From positions 186,001 through 250,000 of the forward strand of contig NZ_JAFBGM010000002.1 in the NCBI RefSeq assembly GCF_016811105.1: DNA of 64,000 nucleotides, in the 5' to 3' direction. Made by a program: the position numbers and the translations under genes. Positions 17,205-26,989 of the stretch are shown in pieces. The notes beneath the pieces were generated by a model. The model was not told the DNA's origin, did no database searches, and saw only the letters and a list, made by a program, of their open reading frames with translations. The number at the start of each line of letters is the position of its first letter. Position 1 is the first letter of the stretch. Origin of the DNA: Aurantibacter crassamenti. Its GTDB lineage: Bacteria; Bacteroidota; Bacteroidia; Flavobacteriales; Flavobacteriaceae.

Positions 17205-19283
17205 TTACTTTAAATAAGCATACTTAAAACGACTAATCTTCTGAAATACATTTGTTTTTATACTTCGGTTCACTTTTATGTAAACATAAATAAGCCAACT
17301 AGGTAATAGGTAAACAAGAAAATATTTTTTTCTGGAGTATAAGTATGGTTTTATACGTAGTATGAGTGGAAACAGCTCATCTGGACTCAATACAAAAGTC
17401 TTTAATAGTCCCAATTTATTTTGAGTATACTTCTTTGGTGATATTTTCAAGCCATTTGAGAAATCACCAACATTGGTATAAAACCCTTCAGAAATTTTCA
17501 TGGCACTTGCTATCTTTTTTTTAGATGCAAAAAGTCCGGCACGCAAAGCATAATCGGTCATTTCTTTTTGCACAATGGCATCGTCATAACAAACCGAATC
17601 TAAATCGTTTAAGAGTTCTGTAAACTGTTTAAACATAAATTCTTGTACCTCAGAAATAAGCTCGTAAAACACCTTTTTTTCAACTTCATGATGAAATTCA
17701 TTGGTAAAAGTATCTAAGTGATTGTATGACAATGTTGAACCATGACCCGCAGAAAGTAATTGTTCGTTCAGTTCTGTATTACCTCTTAGTATATTATCAT
17801 AGTACGTTTTATAAGGAAAAATTGAAAAGTTTAAACCCCAGCGGGTTGTTTCTTTCTTAATATCATACACCTCATTTAGGCCTAAATAATGCCCATGAAC
17901 TTCAACTTTTTTATCAAAGTAATCAAAGAGACATTCTTGCATAGATCCTCCCCAACCAATATCAGCAAGATGCATACCTTCTTCATGAAAATTAACCCCA
18001 AAAGAATCGAGATATTTTTTAAATGCATTTTGCTGGCCAAATCTGTTTTTGTCATAAGCAGCTTTAAACGTTTCATTGGTCTTCAACTTTTTATAGATTT
18101 CAGATTCTAAAAAATCAGCAATAACCTCGTTTTTTCGGGCTTGTAAATTCATTTCGTCAATAATTAACGAAATCACTTCTTCATTAAAAGTAAAATTCCG
18201 AAGAAAGCTGTTTAGTGATAAATTTGGATATTTTCTTCTTAGAAATGTATATTTTTCTTCCTCAACATCTTTTAAAGCTACTAACATAGATGCTTGACGA
18301 GAGGTTTTAAAATAATGAGTTTTAATTTTATCTTCTTCTTTAAGTGCAAAATGTTGTTGATATTGATCAAACAACTTTTTTAGATATAATCCTTCTCTTG
18401 CTAAGAAAAGAATGTTTTTTATGCCGTTTTTCTTTAAATGATGATACAATCGTTCTATATAAATCGCATAAAACAGAACATAATCACTGTTGGCCGGTGC
18501 ATTGTTAGCATTACAGGTTTTGTATAGTTTTTTAAGAACATGACTGTAATCTTTACGATCAGATCCTAAAAGATATCGTTTCTTGGTTTTTGATTCTCTT
18601 TTATTAGGAATGTGAATAGCAATCAAACCATTCGCTTTGGCATTATGCACATCACTTTTTAAATTATCACCTATCATTACAGCACTCGATGTCGCTATAC
18701 CTAAGTCTTCAAGAACACTAGCATAAAGGTTACCTGAGTATTTACTTTTTCTATAATCTGCAGAAACGAAGACAGCCTCAAAAAGTTCAGCAATTTGATG
18801 TTTTTCAAGTAGTTTTTCGATAATACTAGATGAAGTATAAAAATCTGAAACACAATATAGTTTGTAACCCTTTTCTTTATAGGTTTTTAATGAATTAGTT
18901 GTGTTTTGATTCAAATATTGCACATTGAATTCTGCACGAATTTCTGCAAGCTCAAAGTAACTTGTAAAATTTAAAAAGGAAATACTATTTAAAGTAGAGG
19001 TAGCTGTAAGCCTATTATAAACCTCATAAATTAATTCATCATAATTAACTTCAAAATAAGGTCTGCCATATTTCTTGCTCAGGTATTGCGCAGCTTCTTT
19101 ACGTATAAAATAAAGCTCATCGATTTTTAGCGACAATCCTAATTCTCGTATCATCAATTTTGCCCACAGACGAATAACCTGATTCGGATGTACTGTACGA
19201 TGTACTAAGGTATCAAAGAAATCGACAAATATGGTTTGAATTGCCTTATCACTTTCAATTTCATTCAATTTTTCTATTCCCAT
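17205..19283 (-). CDS. HAD-superfamily protein with large C-terminal domain (COG5610-like)
   Basis: A 692-residue protein. Residues 1-240 form a HAD domain: the nucleophile segment FVDFFDTLVHR (about residues 19-29) with D then FDTL, SDFYTSS for motif II, and GDNLKSDVHNAKANG (about 203-217) for the acidic motif. A second domain (about 280-600) begins with ILFLAREGLYLKKLFDQY and contains DIGWGGSMQECLFDYF. This two-part design is found in polysaccharide-synthesis loci of other bacteria, but no glycosyltransferases are near here. Phosphatase or phosphosugar substrate is unknown. Same strand as the sensor kinase upstream (93-base gap). Confidence 0.8.
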   Translation of the reverse strand: MGIEKLNEIESDKAIQTIFVDFFDTLVHRTVHPNQVIRLWAKLMIRELGLSLKIDELYFIRKEAAQYLSKKYGRPYFEVNYDELIYEVYNRLTATSTLNSISFLNFTSYFELAEIRAEFNVQYLNQNTTNSLKTYKEKGYKLYCVSDFYTSSSIIEKLLEKHQIAELFEAVFVSADYRKSKYSGNLYASVLEDLGIATSSAVMIGDNLKSDVHNAKANGLIAIHIPNKRESKTKKRYLLGSDRKDYSHVLKKLYKTCNANNAPANSDYVLFYAIYIERLYHHLKKNGIKNILFLAREGLYLKKLFDQYQQHFALKEEDKIKTHYFKTSRQASMLVALKDVEEEKYTFLRRKYPNLSLNSFLRNFTFNEEVISLIIDEMNLQARKNEVIADFLESEIYKKLKTNETFKAAYDKNRFGQQNAFKKYLDSFGVNFHEEGMHLADIGWGGSMQECLFDYFDKKVEVHGHYLGLNEVYDIKKETTRWGLNFSIFPYKTYYDNILRGNTELNEQLLSAGHGSTLSYNHLDTFTNEFHHEVEKKVFYELISEVQEFMFKQFTELLNDLDSVCYDDAIVQKEMTDYALRAGLFASKKKIASAMKISEGFYTNVGDFSNGLKISPKKYTQNKLGLLKTFVLSPDELFPLILRIKPYLYSRKKYFLVYLLPSWLIYVYIKVNRSIKTNVFQKISRFKYAYLK

Positions 19284-19376
19284 TATAGTTATAAACTAAA
19301 ACCAATAGGGGGGAAAGTAGGTACATGAATGAGGAGAAAGGGCAAAGTAATAATTTCTTCCTAAAAAATAAACAAA

Positions 19377-21440
19377 TCAATCACCTTTTTTATGATCAGA
19401 TTTAATAGGCATTGTAAAATACATAGTTGTTCCCTTATTTTTAATGCTTTTAACCCAAATTCTTCCGCCATTACTCTCAACCAGATCTCCACTTAATGAA
19501 AGGCCTAATCCAGTTCCTTTTTCATTATTAGTGCCATAGGTTGACATAATATTGTTATCTTCTTTAAAAAGCTTTGCCTGCGTTTCTAAATCCATTCCAA
19601 CGCCATTATCTTGAACCGAAACTTCCAGTTCATTACCTTTTACAATTGCGTTAATATTTATTTCGCCATTTCGATTCGTAAACTTAATTGCATTACTAAT
19701 TAAGTTTCTTAAAACAATACTTATATAATCCTTATCGCTAAAACTCAATGTATTTTCAGCTATATTATTAACTATTGTAATTGCCTTTCGTTCTGCAAGC
19801 GGATTAAGTAGCACTATATTTTCATCAACAATATCATTAACATCTATTTGCTGTGGTTTGATTTTTGCACCCTGCATTTGTGTTTTCGCCCATAATAAAA
19901 GGTTGTTCAACATTTCTGAAATACCATGAATGCCTTGCAATGCTCTAGGAAATAATTTTTCAGATTCTTCTTTTGTATATCCCTTTTCTAAATATAACTT
20001 CATTAGCGAATAAAAAGAGTTTATAGGGCCTTTAAGGTCATGTGCAATTACTGAGAAAAGCTTATCCTTAGTTTCATTAGATTTTCTCAATTCAGATTCA
20101 CGTTTCACTAAAATAGCCTGTTTCTTTTGTAAAATTTTAGTGAATTTTTTTTGAAGCTTATTTGTTCTCGCAATCATTATTAAAAACAAGGTTGCTACAA
20201 ACAAGGCACTCAGAGCTAAATAAAAATATAGCCTTTGCTCTGCAATAGCTTTATTATTTTCTTCAATTAGGTGGTTTTTTTGATTTTCAAATAACAACTC
20301 ACTTCGCACAACACCAAGCCCTTGTTTAAAATCTTCAGTTGCTCCCATTTTATATAATTGCAAATATTCAGATTGAAACTCATATGCTTTCTTATGTTCT
20401 CCCATTTCGCTGTAAATGTTAGCCAAAATGGAATTTGCTTCTTTTATTGCTTCCGAGTTGCTTAAATCTGTTGAAACTTGTAATGCCTTGTATGCATATT
20501 CTTCAGCCAATTCCAAATTTTTAAGTCCCAAATATGACTCTGCCAATCCAATATATGTTTTTGTATAACCAAGGATATATTCAATTTCATCGCATAATTT
20601 TTCTGATTTAGAATACCATTCTAGAGCTTCTGAAAATTTTCTGTGTTTTATAGCAATACTCCCTTTTACTTCAAAGGAATGAGACAACCAATCAATACTA
20701 TTTTCTTTAGTAAATACTTTTACACACCTATCAGTCATTTCATCGGCAATATCCAAGTCTTGAAGTTCTCTATAAATTACGGCCATGTTTAACAACGTAC
20801 GTGCGAGAGATATTTCTTTATTATGTTTTAAACTAATCTGACGCGATTTTTCATGAAAGGCTAAGGCTGTTTCATAATCAGCATTATCACCATACAAAAG
20901 AGCTATATTGTCGTTAATGGCAGACATCATATACGTGTCTTCAATTTCTTCGGCAATGGTTAATGCCTCTAAATATTTTGTAAGTGCGTTGCCATTATTT
21001 CCTTCATGCCAAAAAGCAAGCCCCATATAATTTAGAGCTTTAATTTTTTCGCTCTTTAAACCATGCTTATTTGCTATTTCTAATGACTTTAAATTGTATT
21101 CTAAGGACTTCTCTTTTTCGCCTTGTTCTGAAAAATAATGACCATAATTATATAGTACTTTACTTTCACCTTTTTTGTAATTAGAATTAATACTTAATTT
21201 ATAACTTTCATCAAGTAAAATTTTCATACTATCTGGTTTAGCGTATTTGTATTTACTTGCTAAATCAATTAATAAATCAATGTAAATTGGACTTTCAGGG
21301 TTAAAATTCGGTTTTGATTTTAACTCATTTATTTTAGTTCTAATATTACTATTAGATTGTGCTAAACTATTAGAAAAAGAGAGAAAACAAAGAAGAACAA
21401 ATATAAAATGAAGGGGTTTACAATAAACAATATATTTCAT
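19377..21440 (-). CDS. TPR-domain sensor histidine kinase
   Basis: A 687-residue membrane sensor kinase. A signal peptide (residues 1-27, ending SLAQS) is followed by about eight tetratricopeptide repeats (40-370) outside the membrane, one membrane helix (about 404-424), a coiled coil, then HisKA with phospho-acceptor H467 in SVIAHDLKGPINSF. The ATPase domain shows N box LISNAIKFT, G1 DNGVGMD and G2 GTGLGLSLSGDLVESNGG. No receiver domain and no adjacent response regulator gene, so it is an orphan kinase. TPR kinases of this form are common in Bacteroidetes; the signal is unknown. Confidence 0.93.
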   Translation of the reverse strand: MKYIVYCKPLHFIFVLLCFLSFSNSLAQSNSNIRTKINELKSKPNFNPESPIYIDLLIDLASKYKYAKPDSMKILLDESYKLSINSNYKKGESKVLYNYGHYFSEQGEKEKSLEYNLKSLEIANKHGLKSEKIKALNYMGLAFWHEGNNGNALTKYLEALTIAEEIEDTYMMSAINDNIALLYGDNADYETALAFHEKSRQISLKHNKEISLARTLLNMAVIYRELQDLDIADEMTDRCVKVFTKENSIDWLSHSFEVKGSIAIKHRKFSEALEWYSKSEKLCDEIEYILGYTKTYIGLAESYLGLKNLELAEEYAYKALQVSTDLSNSEAIKEANSILANIYSEMGEHKKAYEFQSEYLQLYKMGATEDFKQGLGVVRSELLFENQKNHLIEENNKAIAEQRLYFYLALSALFVATLFLIMIARTNKLQKKFTKILQKKQAILVKRESELRKSNETKDKLFSVIAHDLKGPINSFYSLMKLYLEKGYTKEESEKLFPRALQGIHGISEMLNNLLLWAKTQMQGAKIKPQQIDVNDIVDENIVLLNPLAERKAITIVNNIAENTLSFSDKDYISIVLRNLISNAIKFTNRNGEININAIVKGNELEVSVQDNGVGMDLETQAKLFKEDNNIMSTYGTNNEKGTGLGLSLSGDLVESNGGRIWVKSIKNKGTTMYFTMPIKSDHKKGD

Positions 21441-21859
21441 ATTGTATGCAGGATTAAAGATAAATTTAGAAACACCACCAAAGACTTTCGTATTATTGTT
21501 TTGTTAGCTATTCAACAAAACACATTAAAATAGATTAACGAAAACTTGAAGAATTTATATGAATCACAACACTAGTGAAATAAAAAACTCAAATTATCAA
21601 GTAAATGCATAATGTAAAAGCTGTCGTCATAGTCCTGCGACCAATATCTGCATTATTTAAAGGTAGTATAAAAATGTGCTATTTACAATTTTCTAAAAAT
21701 ACAATGCTTCAATTTAATAAAAGATAAGTATAATCCTACAACACTGATAATCAATGCAAATGAAAACTTTCCCTACTATTAATTAACTGAAAAATGGTTT
21801 CTTAATTAGTGTATAGTACATTAGTTTACAATAAGTTTAAAACCTAAATAAAATTGCAA
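21441..21859. other. 419-base AT-rich divergent intergenic region
   Basis: Lies between the divergent sensor kinase and sulfatase genes and must hold both promoters. A 40-codon frame from ATG 21609 has no Bacteroidetes promoter or similarity I recognise and is not called. No strong hairpin or clear -7 consensus was found. Confidence 0.5.
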
Positions 21860-23548
21860 ATGGCAACAATTATAGAATCGTATTTCAGGCCGAAGTATTT
21901 CAACATCCTCAAAAAAATAGTTCTGACTATATTGATATACAGTCCTTTGGCTTGCAAAAACAAACAAGCGAATGAAAATCAAGCCTTAACAATTGATGAA
22001 CGTCCCAACATAATTATAATATTGGCCGATGACATGGGCTACTCAGATATAGGTTGTTACGGAGGTGAAATTAACACCCCCAATATAGACAAGCTGGCTT
22101 ATAATGGATTACGGTTTACCCAATTTTATAATGCTGCAAGATGTTGCCCAACACGAGCTTCGCTACTAACTGGTCTTTATCCGCATCAAGCCGGAATGGG
22201 AGGAATGGTAAAAGACCCTAAAACCAGTGAACCTGGTCCGTATCAAGGATATTTGAATGATAAATCGGTGACAATTGCTGAAGTGCTTAAAAGCGCAGGA
22301 TATTATACCGCAGCTTCTGGTAAATGGCATGTTGGAGAAGAAAGACCATATTGGCCTACTGATAGAGGATTTGATAATTATTTTGGACTCATTAGTGGCG
22401 CCGCAAATTACTATGATATCGCTAAAGGAAAAAATGCTGATGTTGTACGTCATTTTGCTATTGACAGTACCGAATATACACCACCAAATGAAGGTTTTTA
22501 TATGACCGATGGCATAACTGACAATGCCCTTAAGTTTTTAGATAAAGCAGATGACAAAGACCAACCTTTCTTCTTATACCTAGCCTATACTGCACCACAT
22601 TGGCCTTTGCATGCTGAGCAAGAAGATATTGACAAATACAGAGGTAAATTTAAAGAAGGTTGGGATAAACTGCGTGGTGAACGTTATTCAAGAATGGTTG
22701 AAATGGGCCTTGTCGATGACAACTGGCCAATGAGCACTCGTGACCCAGATGTGAGCTCATGGCAATCATTAACCGCAGATGAGAAAGATAAAATGGATTT
22801 ATTAATGTCAATTTATGCAGCCCAAATTGATAGGATGGACCAAGGAATAGGAAAAATTTTAAATAGTTTGAAAGAAAAGAATAAACAAGAGAATACATTA
22901 ATATTATTTCTTTCAGATAATGGGGGAAGTCATGAAGGTGGACCTCAAGGCCTTGATTTCTGGGGAAATTTTAGTGATGAAAATATTAGACCAGGTTCTG
23001 GTGGTTCGTACCATAGCTATGGGCAGTCATGGGCAAACTTAAGCAATACACCATTTCGCATGTTTAAAAGTTGGATTCACGAGGGCGGAATATCTACTCC
23101 ATTAATTGCACATTGGCCAAAAGTAATTACAAATAAGGGCAGTATAACAAATCAAATAGGTCATGTTGTTGATCTTATGGCGACGTGCACTGACATTGCT
23201 AATGAAGAATATCCAACAACATATAATGGAAAGCCAATTACTCCTGTAGAAGGTAAAAGTTTACTACCCATTTTTGAGGGACAAAAAGGCGAATCTCATG
23301 AATTTATTTTTTGGGAACATTTCGAAAACCGAGGAGTACGAATGGGAGATTGGAAACTAGTCTCTAAAAAAAATAATACTTGGGAACTTTATAATCTAAA
23401 AAACGATAGAACAGAGTTAATTAATGTTTTTAATCAAGAAACTGAAATAACTGCTAAAATGATAAATGCGTATGACCAATGGGCAGAGAGGGTTGGCGTA
23501 AATGAAGTGGTAACTGTTAAAAAGAATAGATTTTCAACCCTAAAATAA
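21860..23548 (+). CDS. arylsulfatase-type sulfatase, predicted lipoprotein
   Basis: A 562-residue alkaline-phosphatase-fold sulfatase counted from ATG 21860 (an in-frame TTG is 6 bases upstream). The N-terminus carries a lipobox-like SPLAC with Cys32, so it is probably anchored to a periplasmic or outer-membrane face. D57-D58 of ILADDMGYSDIG bind calcium, and C95-C-P-T-R99 is the CxPxR site whose first Cys is turned into formylglycine. KWHVGEE and the C-terminal FWEHFENRGVRMGDWKLV segment are typical of S1 arylsulfatases. The maturase (anSME or FGE) is not in the window. It probably desulfates algal polysaccharides or sulfated esters; no SusCD genes accompany it. Confidence 0.93.
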   Translation: MATIIESYFRPKYFNILKKIVLTILIYSPLACKNKQANENQALTIDERPNIIIILADDMGYSDIGCYGGEINTPNIDKLAYNGLRFTQFYNAARCCPTRASLLTGLYPHQAGMGGMVKDPKTSEPGPYQGYLNDKSVTIAEVLKSAGYYTAASGKWHVGEERPYWPTDRGFDNYFGLISGAANYYDIAKGKNADVVRHFAIDSTEYTPPNEGFYMTDGITDNALKFLDKADDKDQPFFLYLAYTAPHWPLHAEQEDIDKYRGKFKEGWDKLRGERYSRMVEMGLVDDNWPMSTRDPDVSSWQSLTADEKDKMDLLMSIYAAQIDRMDQGIGKILNSLKEKNKQENTLILFLSDNGGSHEGGPQGLDFWGNFSDENIRPGSGGSYHSYGQSWANLSNTPFRMFKSWIHEGGISTPLIAHWPKVITNKGSITNQIGHVVDLMATCTDIANEEYPTTYNGKPITPVEGKSLLPIFEGQKGESHEFIFWEHFENRGVRMGDWKLVSKKNNTWELYNLKNDRTELINVFNQETEITAKMINAYDQWAERVGVNEVVTVKKNRFSTLK

Positions 23549-23685
23549 AATGAAGTTTAACGTCTATAAAATCGAATGAGCTCTTCTAATAGTTCACTTA
23601 AAAAGATTCTCAATTATCACTGTCTATATATTTCTATGTTAATTGAAACAAAAAGACAAGGTGTTTTTAAACATTGACTTTTTAG

Positions 23686-24027
23686 CTATATAATTGCATC
23701 TACACCCGTAGTACCGTTACTCAAACGTATTGCATCTTCAACATGATAAATAAATATTTTACCATCACCCACTTTGTTTTCAGTGGCATTATCTTTAATT
23801 ACATTAATACATTTTTCTAAGTTGCTATCGCTAATAACACACATAATCATCACACGACTTTGCAAAATCATTGATTGTTCAGTACCTCTATATCGCTCAG
23901 AATAGCTTGTTTGCAATCCTGTTCCTTTTACGGGAATTACCGTAATACAAGGAATATCAGCTTCTTTTAATCCACGTTGCACAGCTTTTAACTTAGAGGG
24001 TCTTATTATGGCTTCTACTTTTTTCAT
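23686..24027 (-). CDS. glnK: P-II nitrogen regulatory protein (GlnK-like)
   Basis: A 113-residue P-II protein. The T-loop contains ERYRGTEQ with the modifiable Tyr at about residue 46, and the C-terminal GDGKIFIYHVEDAIRLSNGTTG includes the B- and C-loop signatures for ATP and 2-oxoglutarate sensing. P-II proteins plug the ammonium channel when nitrogen is plentiful. The gene follows amtB by 31 bases on the same strand, the usual pairing reversed in order from E. coli glnK-amtB. Confidence 0.96.
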   Translation of the reverse strand: MKKVEAIIRPSKLKAVQRGLKEADIPCITVIPVKGTGLQTSYSERYRGTEQSMILQSRVMIMCVISDSNLEKCINVIKDNATENKVGDGKIFIYHVEDAIRLSNGTTGVDAII

Positions 24028-24058
24028 TTCTTTTACTTTATTTTTTTGTCAAGCTATT

Positions 24059-25309
24059 TTATTCAAAAGTAGTATATGCTTCTACTCCAAATGATACTGC
24101 ATCAATTCCTGCAGTTTCTTCTGATCTACTAACACGTATACCCATAGTTTTATCCATTATTTGCATAATAATATACGTCACAGTAAAAGAAAATGCTCCG
24201 ATAACCAAAACACCTAAGCACTGTGTGAGTAGAAGGTCAGTTCCTCCTCCAAAAAATAATCCACCTTCCGAAGCAAATAAACCTACTGCTATTGTACCAA
24301 ACAATCCATTAACACCATGAACGGCTATAGCTCCAACTGGATCATCAATTCTAATCTTATCAATAAAAATCACAGCAACATCTACCAAAATACCTGCTAT
24401 GATTCCAATTAACATAGCTGCATCTGGTCCCACAACATTACAACCCGCAGTAACGGCAACTAAACCAGCAAGCACACCATTTATCGTCATAGTAACATCA
24501 ATCTGTCCATATTTAAAATAGGTATAAAACATAGTAGAAACACCACCTGCTGCCGAGGCCAAAAATGTATTCGTGGCTATAGTTCCTATTAATTCCCAAT
24601 TACCAACGGCTCCAAGTGTTGATCCTGGGTTAAACCCAAACCAGCCAAACCAAAGAATAAAACCACCCACAGCAGCAAGCGGTAAATTGTGGCCTGGTAT
24701 AGCAACTGGTACACCTTTTTGATCATACTTTCCTAAGCGCGGCCCAAGAACAATTGCAGCGGCCAAAGCCGCGAATCCACCCATTGCATGAACAGCAGCT
24801 GAACCTGCGAAATCATTAAAACCTCGTACCGCCAACCACCCATTTGGGTTCCATACCCAATTAGCAGCTAATGGGTACATAATTGCACAAAATATAACTA
24901 CAAAAATTGCATACGCCCATACTTTCATTCGTTCTGCTACAGCACCTGAAACTATTGAAATAGCAGCAATAGCAAATCCCAATTGAATAAACCAAAACAG
25001 TTTATTAGAAACCGTAAGACCTAATCCTAAGTCAGAATTAGTAATACCTGTATCAAAAGCAAACCACCCATTAGAGGCTCCATAGGCAATTCCAAATCCA
25101 ACCACATAAAAAGCAAGACCACCAAAAGCGATGTCCATCATAACTTTTGCTATAATACTCATTGCATTTTTAGCTCGAACAAAACCAGCTTCAAGTAATG
25201 CAAAACCCGCTTCCATTAAAAATATAATTGCAGCACAAAGCGAAACCCATACTGTATCAATTGCCGAAATAATTTCTGATTGATCAATGGTAGTTACTAA
25301 TTCTTGCAT
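24059..25309 (-). CDS. amtB: ammonium transporter, Amt family
   Basis: A 416-residue channel with about eleven membrane helices. The twin His of the conduction pore are in GSAAVHAMGGFAAL and AVHGVNGLFGTIAVG, and WVSLCAAIIFLMEAGFALLEAGFVRAKN is the conserved N-terminal helix. No cleaved signal peptide is evident. It takes up ammonium under nitrogen limitation and is gated by the P-II protein encoded 31 bases downstream. Confidence 0.97.
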   Translation of the reverse strand: MQELVTTIDQSEIISAIDTVWVSLCAAIIFLMEAGFALLEAGFVRAKNAMSIIAKVMMDIAFGGLAFYVVGFGIAYGASNGWFAFDTGITNSDLGLGLTVSNKLFWFIQLGFAIAAISIVSGAVAERMKVWAYAIFVVIFCAIMYPLAANWVWNPNGWLAVRGFNDFAGSAAVHAMGGFAALAAAIVLGPRLGKYDQKGVPVAIPGHNLPLAAVGGFILWFGWFGFNPGSTLGAVGNWELIGTIATNTFLASAAGGVSTMFYTYFKYGQIDVTMTINGVLAGLVAVTAGCNVVGPDAAMLIGIIAGILVDVAVIFIDKIRIDDPVGAIAVHGVNGLFGTIAVGLFASEGGLFFGGGTDLLLTQCLGVLVIGAFSFTVTYIIMQIMDKTMGIRVSRSEETAGIDAVSFGVEAYTTFE

Positions 25310-25518
25310 GTGAAAGTTCGTTTTGGTTGGTTTAGTTATTTGAGTAGGATAATTTTTTTAACAAGCGCGGAAAGTAAGAAATAATAATGCTGAAGTTCAA
25401 AAAACTAAAAAAATTGACAGAATTAAGATGCTGTGTTAAATTATAAGGTATAAACTTCTATTACTATTTAAAATTCCTAAAACAGTAAAATTTATAAGAG
25501 AGCACTATTAGTGTAAGA

Positions 25519-26832
25519 TTAGTTCAGGTCGATAAACACACCATTGAGCATTACCTTTTCTACGGTATTCATTGCTTTAAGGTCATCTAAAGGGTTTTTA
25601 CGTAATATGATTAAATCTGCAATTTTACCTTTTTCAATACTACCCAGCCTTTCTTCAATTCTAAAAAACCGAGCATTTTCAAGGGTTGCTGCAACAATAA
25701 CTTCCATATTACTTAGGCCTGCTTCCTTCAACAATTCCATCTCACGGTAATATGCATTGCCCAATTCTGCATAGGGAGCAAAGGTGTGTGAGCCTACCAC
25801 AATTTTAGCGCCGCCTTTATTTATTCTACCCACAAATTTCAACATATTAGCAAAGGCGTTTACTTCGGTGCTATCGCCTTTGTCAAATTGTTTTTCAAAA
25901 ACAGCCAAAGTTGGACTAATAAAAGTTTGATGTTCTGCCAAAAATGGAACTATAGAATCTACTCTTGGGTTGTTGTCAATATCCAAAGTATTCCAAACTT
26001 CATATCGGCCTTTTCTACGAGCACTATTATCGCCTAGCATTTTGTTTTTGAATACTTCTGCTTTACTCGGGGTTAGCAATGAGGTACCAAAAGAAGTAAT
26101 ATGTTCAATACCATCTAATCCTGCATTTATGGCATCAATAGCGTTTGTAATTTCAAGATGAGCGGTTACAGGTATTCCTCTTTTATGGGCAGTTTCACAG
26201 ATTACTTTAATCATTTCGGTTGAAAGTCTGAAATATGCTTTGATTGCTGTTGCTCCCTCATCTGCAAATCTATTTACTGCAATTTCACCTTCCAGTGGAT
26301 CTTGAATTAGAAATGAATTTAGCGGATAAGCAGGGGGGTAGCTATCAATATGAGGTCCAGTAAGAAATAACCGTGGTATCGCTTGTTCAAAACCACGCGC
26401 TTCATCATAAGATTCATTCCAAGCGCCAGGGTCACGAATTGAAGTCACTCCCTTTTTTAAAAACAAAGGTGTTACTTTATTAGATTCACCATGAAAATGA
26501 GCATCAATTAGTCCGGGGAGAAGTGTCATACCAGATGCATCAATTACTTCAGCATCTTCTGGAATAGTTGCATCTGAAGCCTTGCCAACATAATCTATTT
26601 TATTATTTTTTACTATAACTAAAGCATTTTTTATGGGTTCTGAACCCGTACCATCTACTACAGTTACACCTGAGATGGCAATAGTTTTATCTCCTTGTGC
26701 TATTTCATGAGTGTTTTGAGCATAAATCACTTTTTTGGTAATCTTCTCAATAGATTCTTTTTTATTCTTGGGTTGATCAGTGCATGAAAAAGTGAATAGT
26801 AAGCAGATAAGGTAAATTGGAAAAACTTTCAT
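25519..26832 (-). CDS. amidohydrolase family lipoprotein
   Basis: A 437-residue protein with a lipoprotein signal (LICLLFTFSC, Cys17) and an amidohydrolase TIM barrel. The metal site begins with HFH in LLPGLIDAHFHGES; K in TAIKAYFRLS, H in VTAHLEIT and H in GIEHITSF fit the rest, and IEERLGSIEKGKIADLIIL is the typical closing strand. Related enzymes include imidazolonepropionase-like hydrolases and prolidases; the substrate is not predictable. Alone on the minus strand. Confidence 0.9.
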   Translation of the reverse strand: MKVFPIYLICLLFTFSCTDQPKNKKESIEKITKKVIYAQNTHEIAQGDKTIAISGVTVVDGTGSEPIKNALVIVKNNKIDYVGKASDATIPEDAEVIDASGMTLLPGLIDAHFHGESNKVTPLFLKKGVTSIRDPGAWNESYDEARGFEQAIPRLFLTGPHIDSYPPAYPLNSFLIQDPLEGEIAVNRFADEGATAIKAYFRLSTEMIKVICETAHKRGIPVTAHLEITNAIDAINAGLDGIEHITSFGTSLLTPSKAEVFKNKMLGDNSARRKGRYEVWNTLDIDNNPRVDSIVPFLAEHQTFISPTLAVFEKQFDKGDSTEVNAFANMLKFVGRINKGGAKIVVGSHTFAPYAELGNAYYREMELLKEAGLSNMEVIVAATLENARFFRIEERLGSIEKGKIADLIILRKNPLDDLKAMNTVEKVMLNGVFIDLN

Positions 26833-26989
26833 TTGGTCAGATTCAGTAATTGTTCTATTGGTATGGTATATCCTTTTATACTTCGTTTGAAACTAGAATA
26901 TATTGCTAGGGGAATTTATAAAGAACTTACTGAAATAAAGAACCAAAAAGGCACAAAACTTAGTATCGGATGATTATATGGTTTTGATA

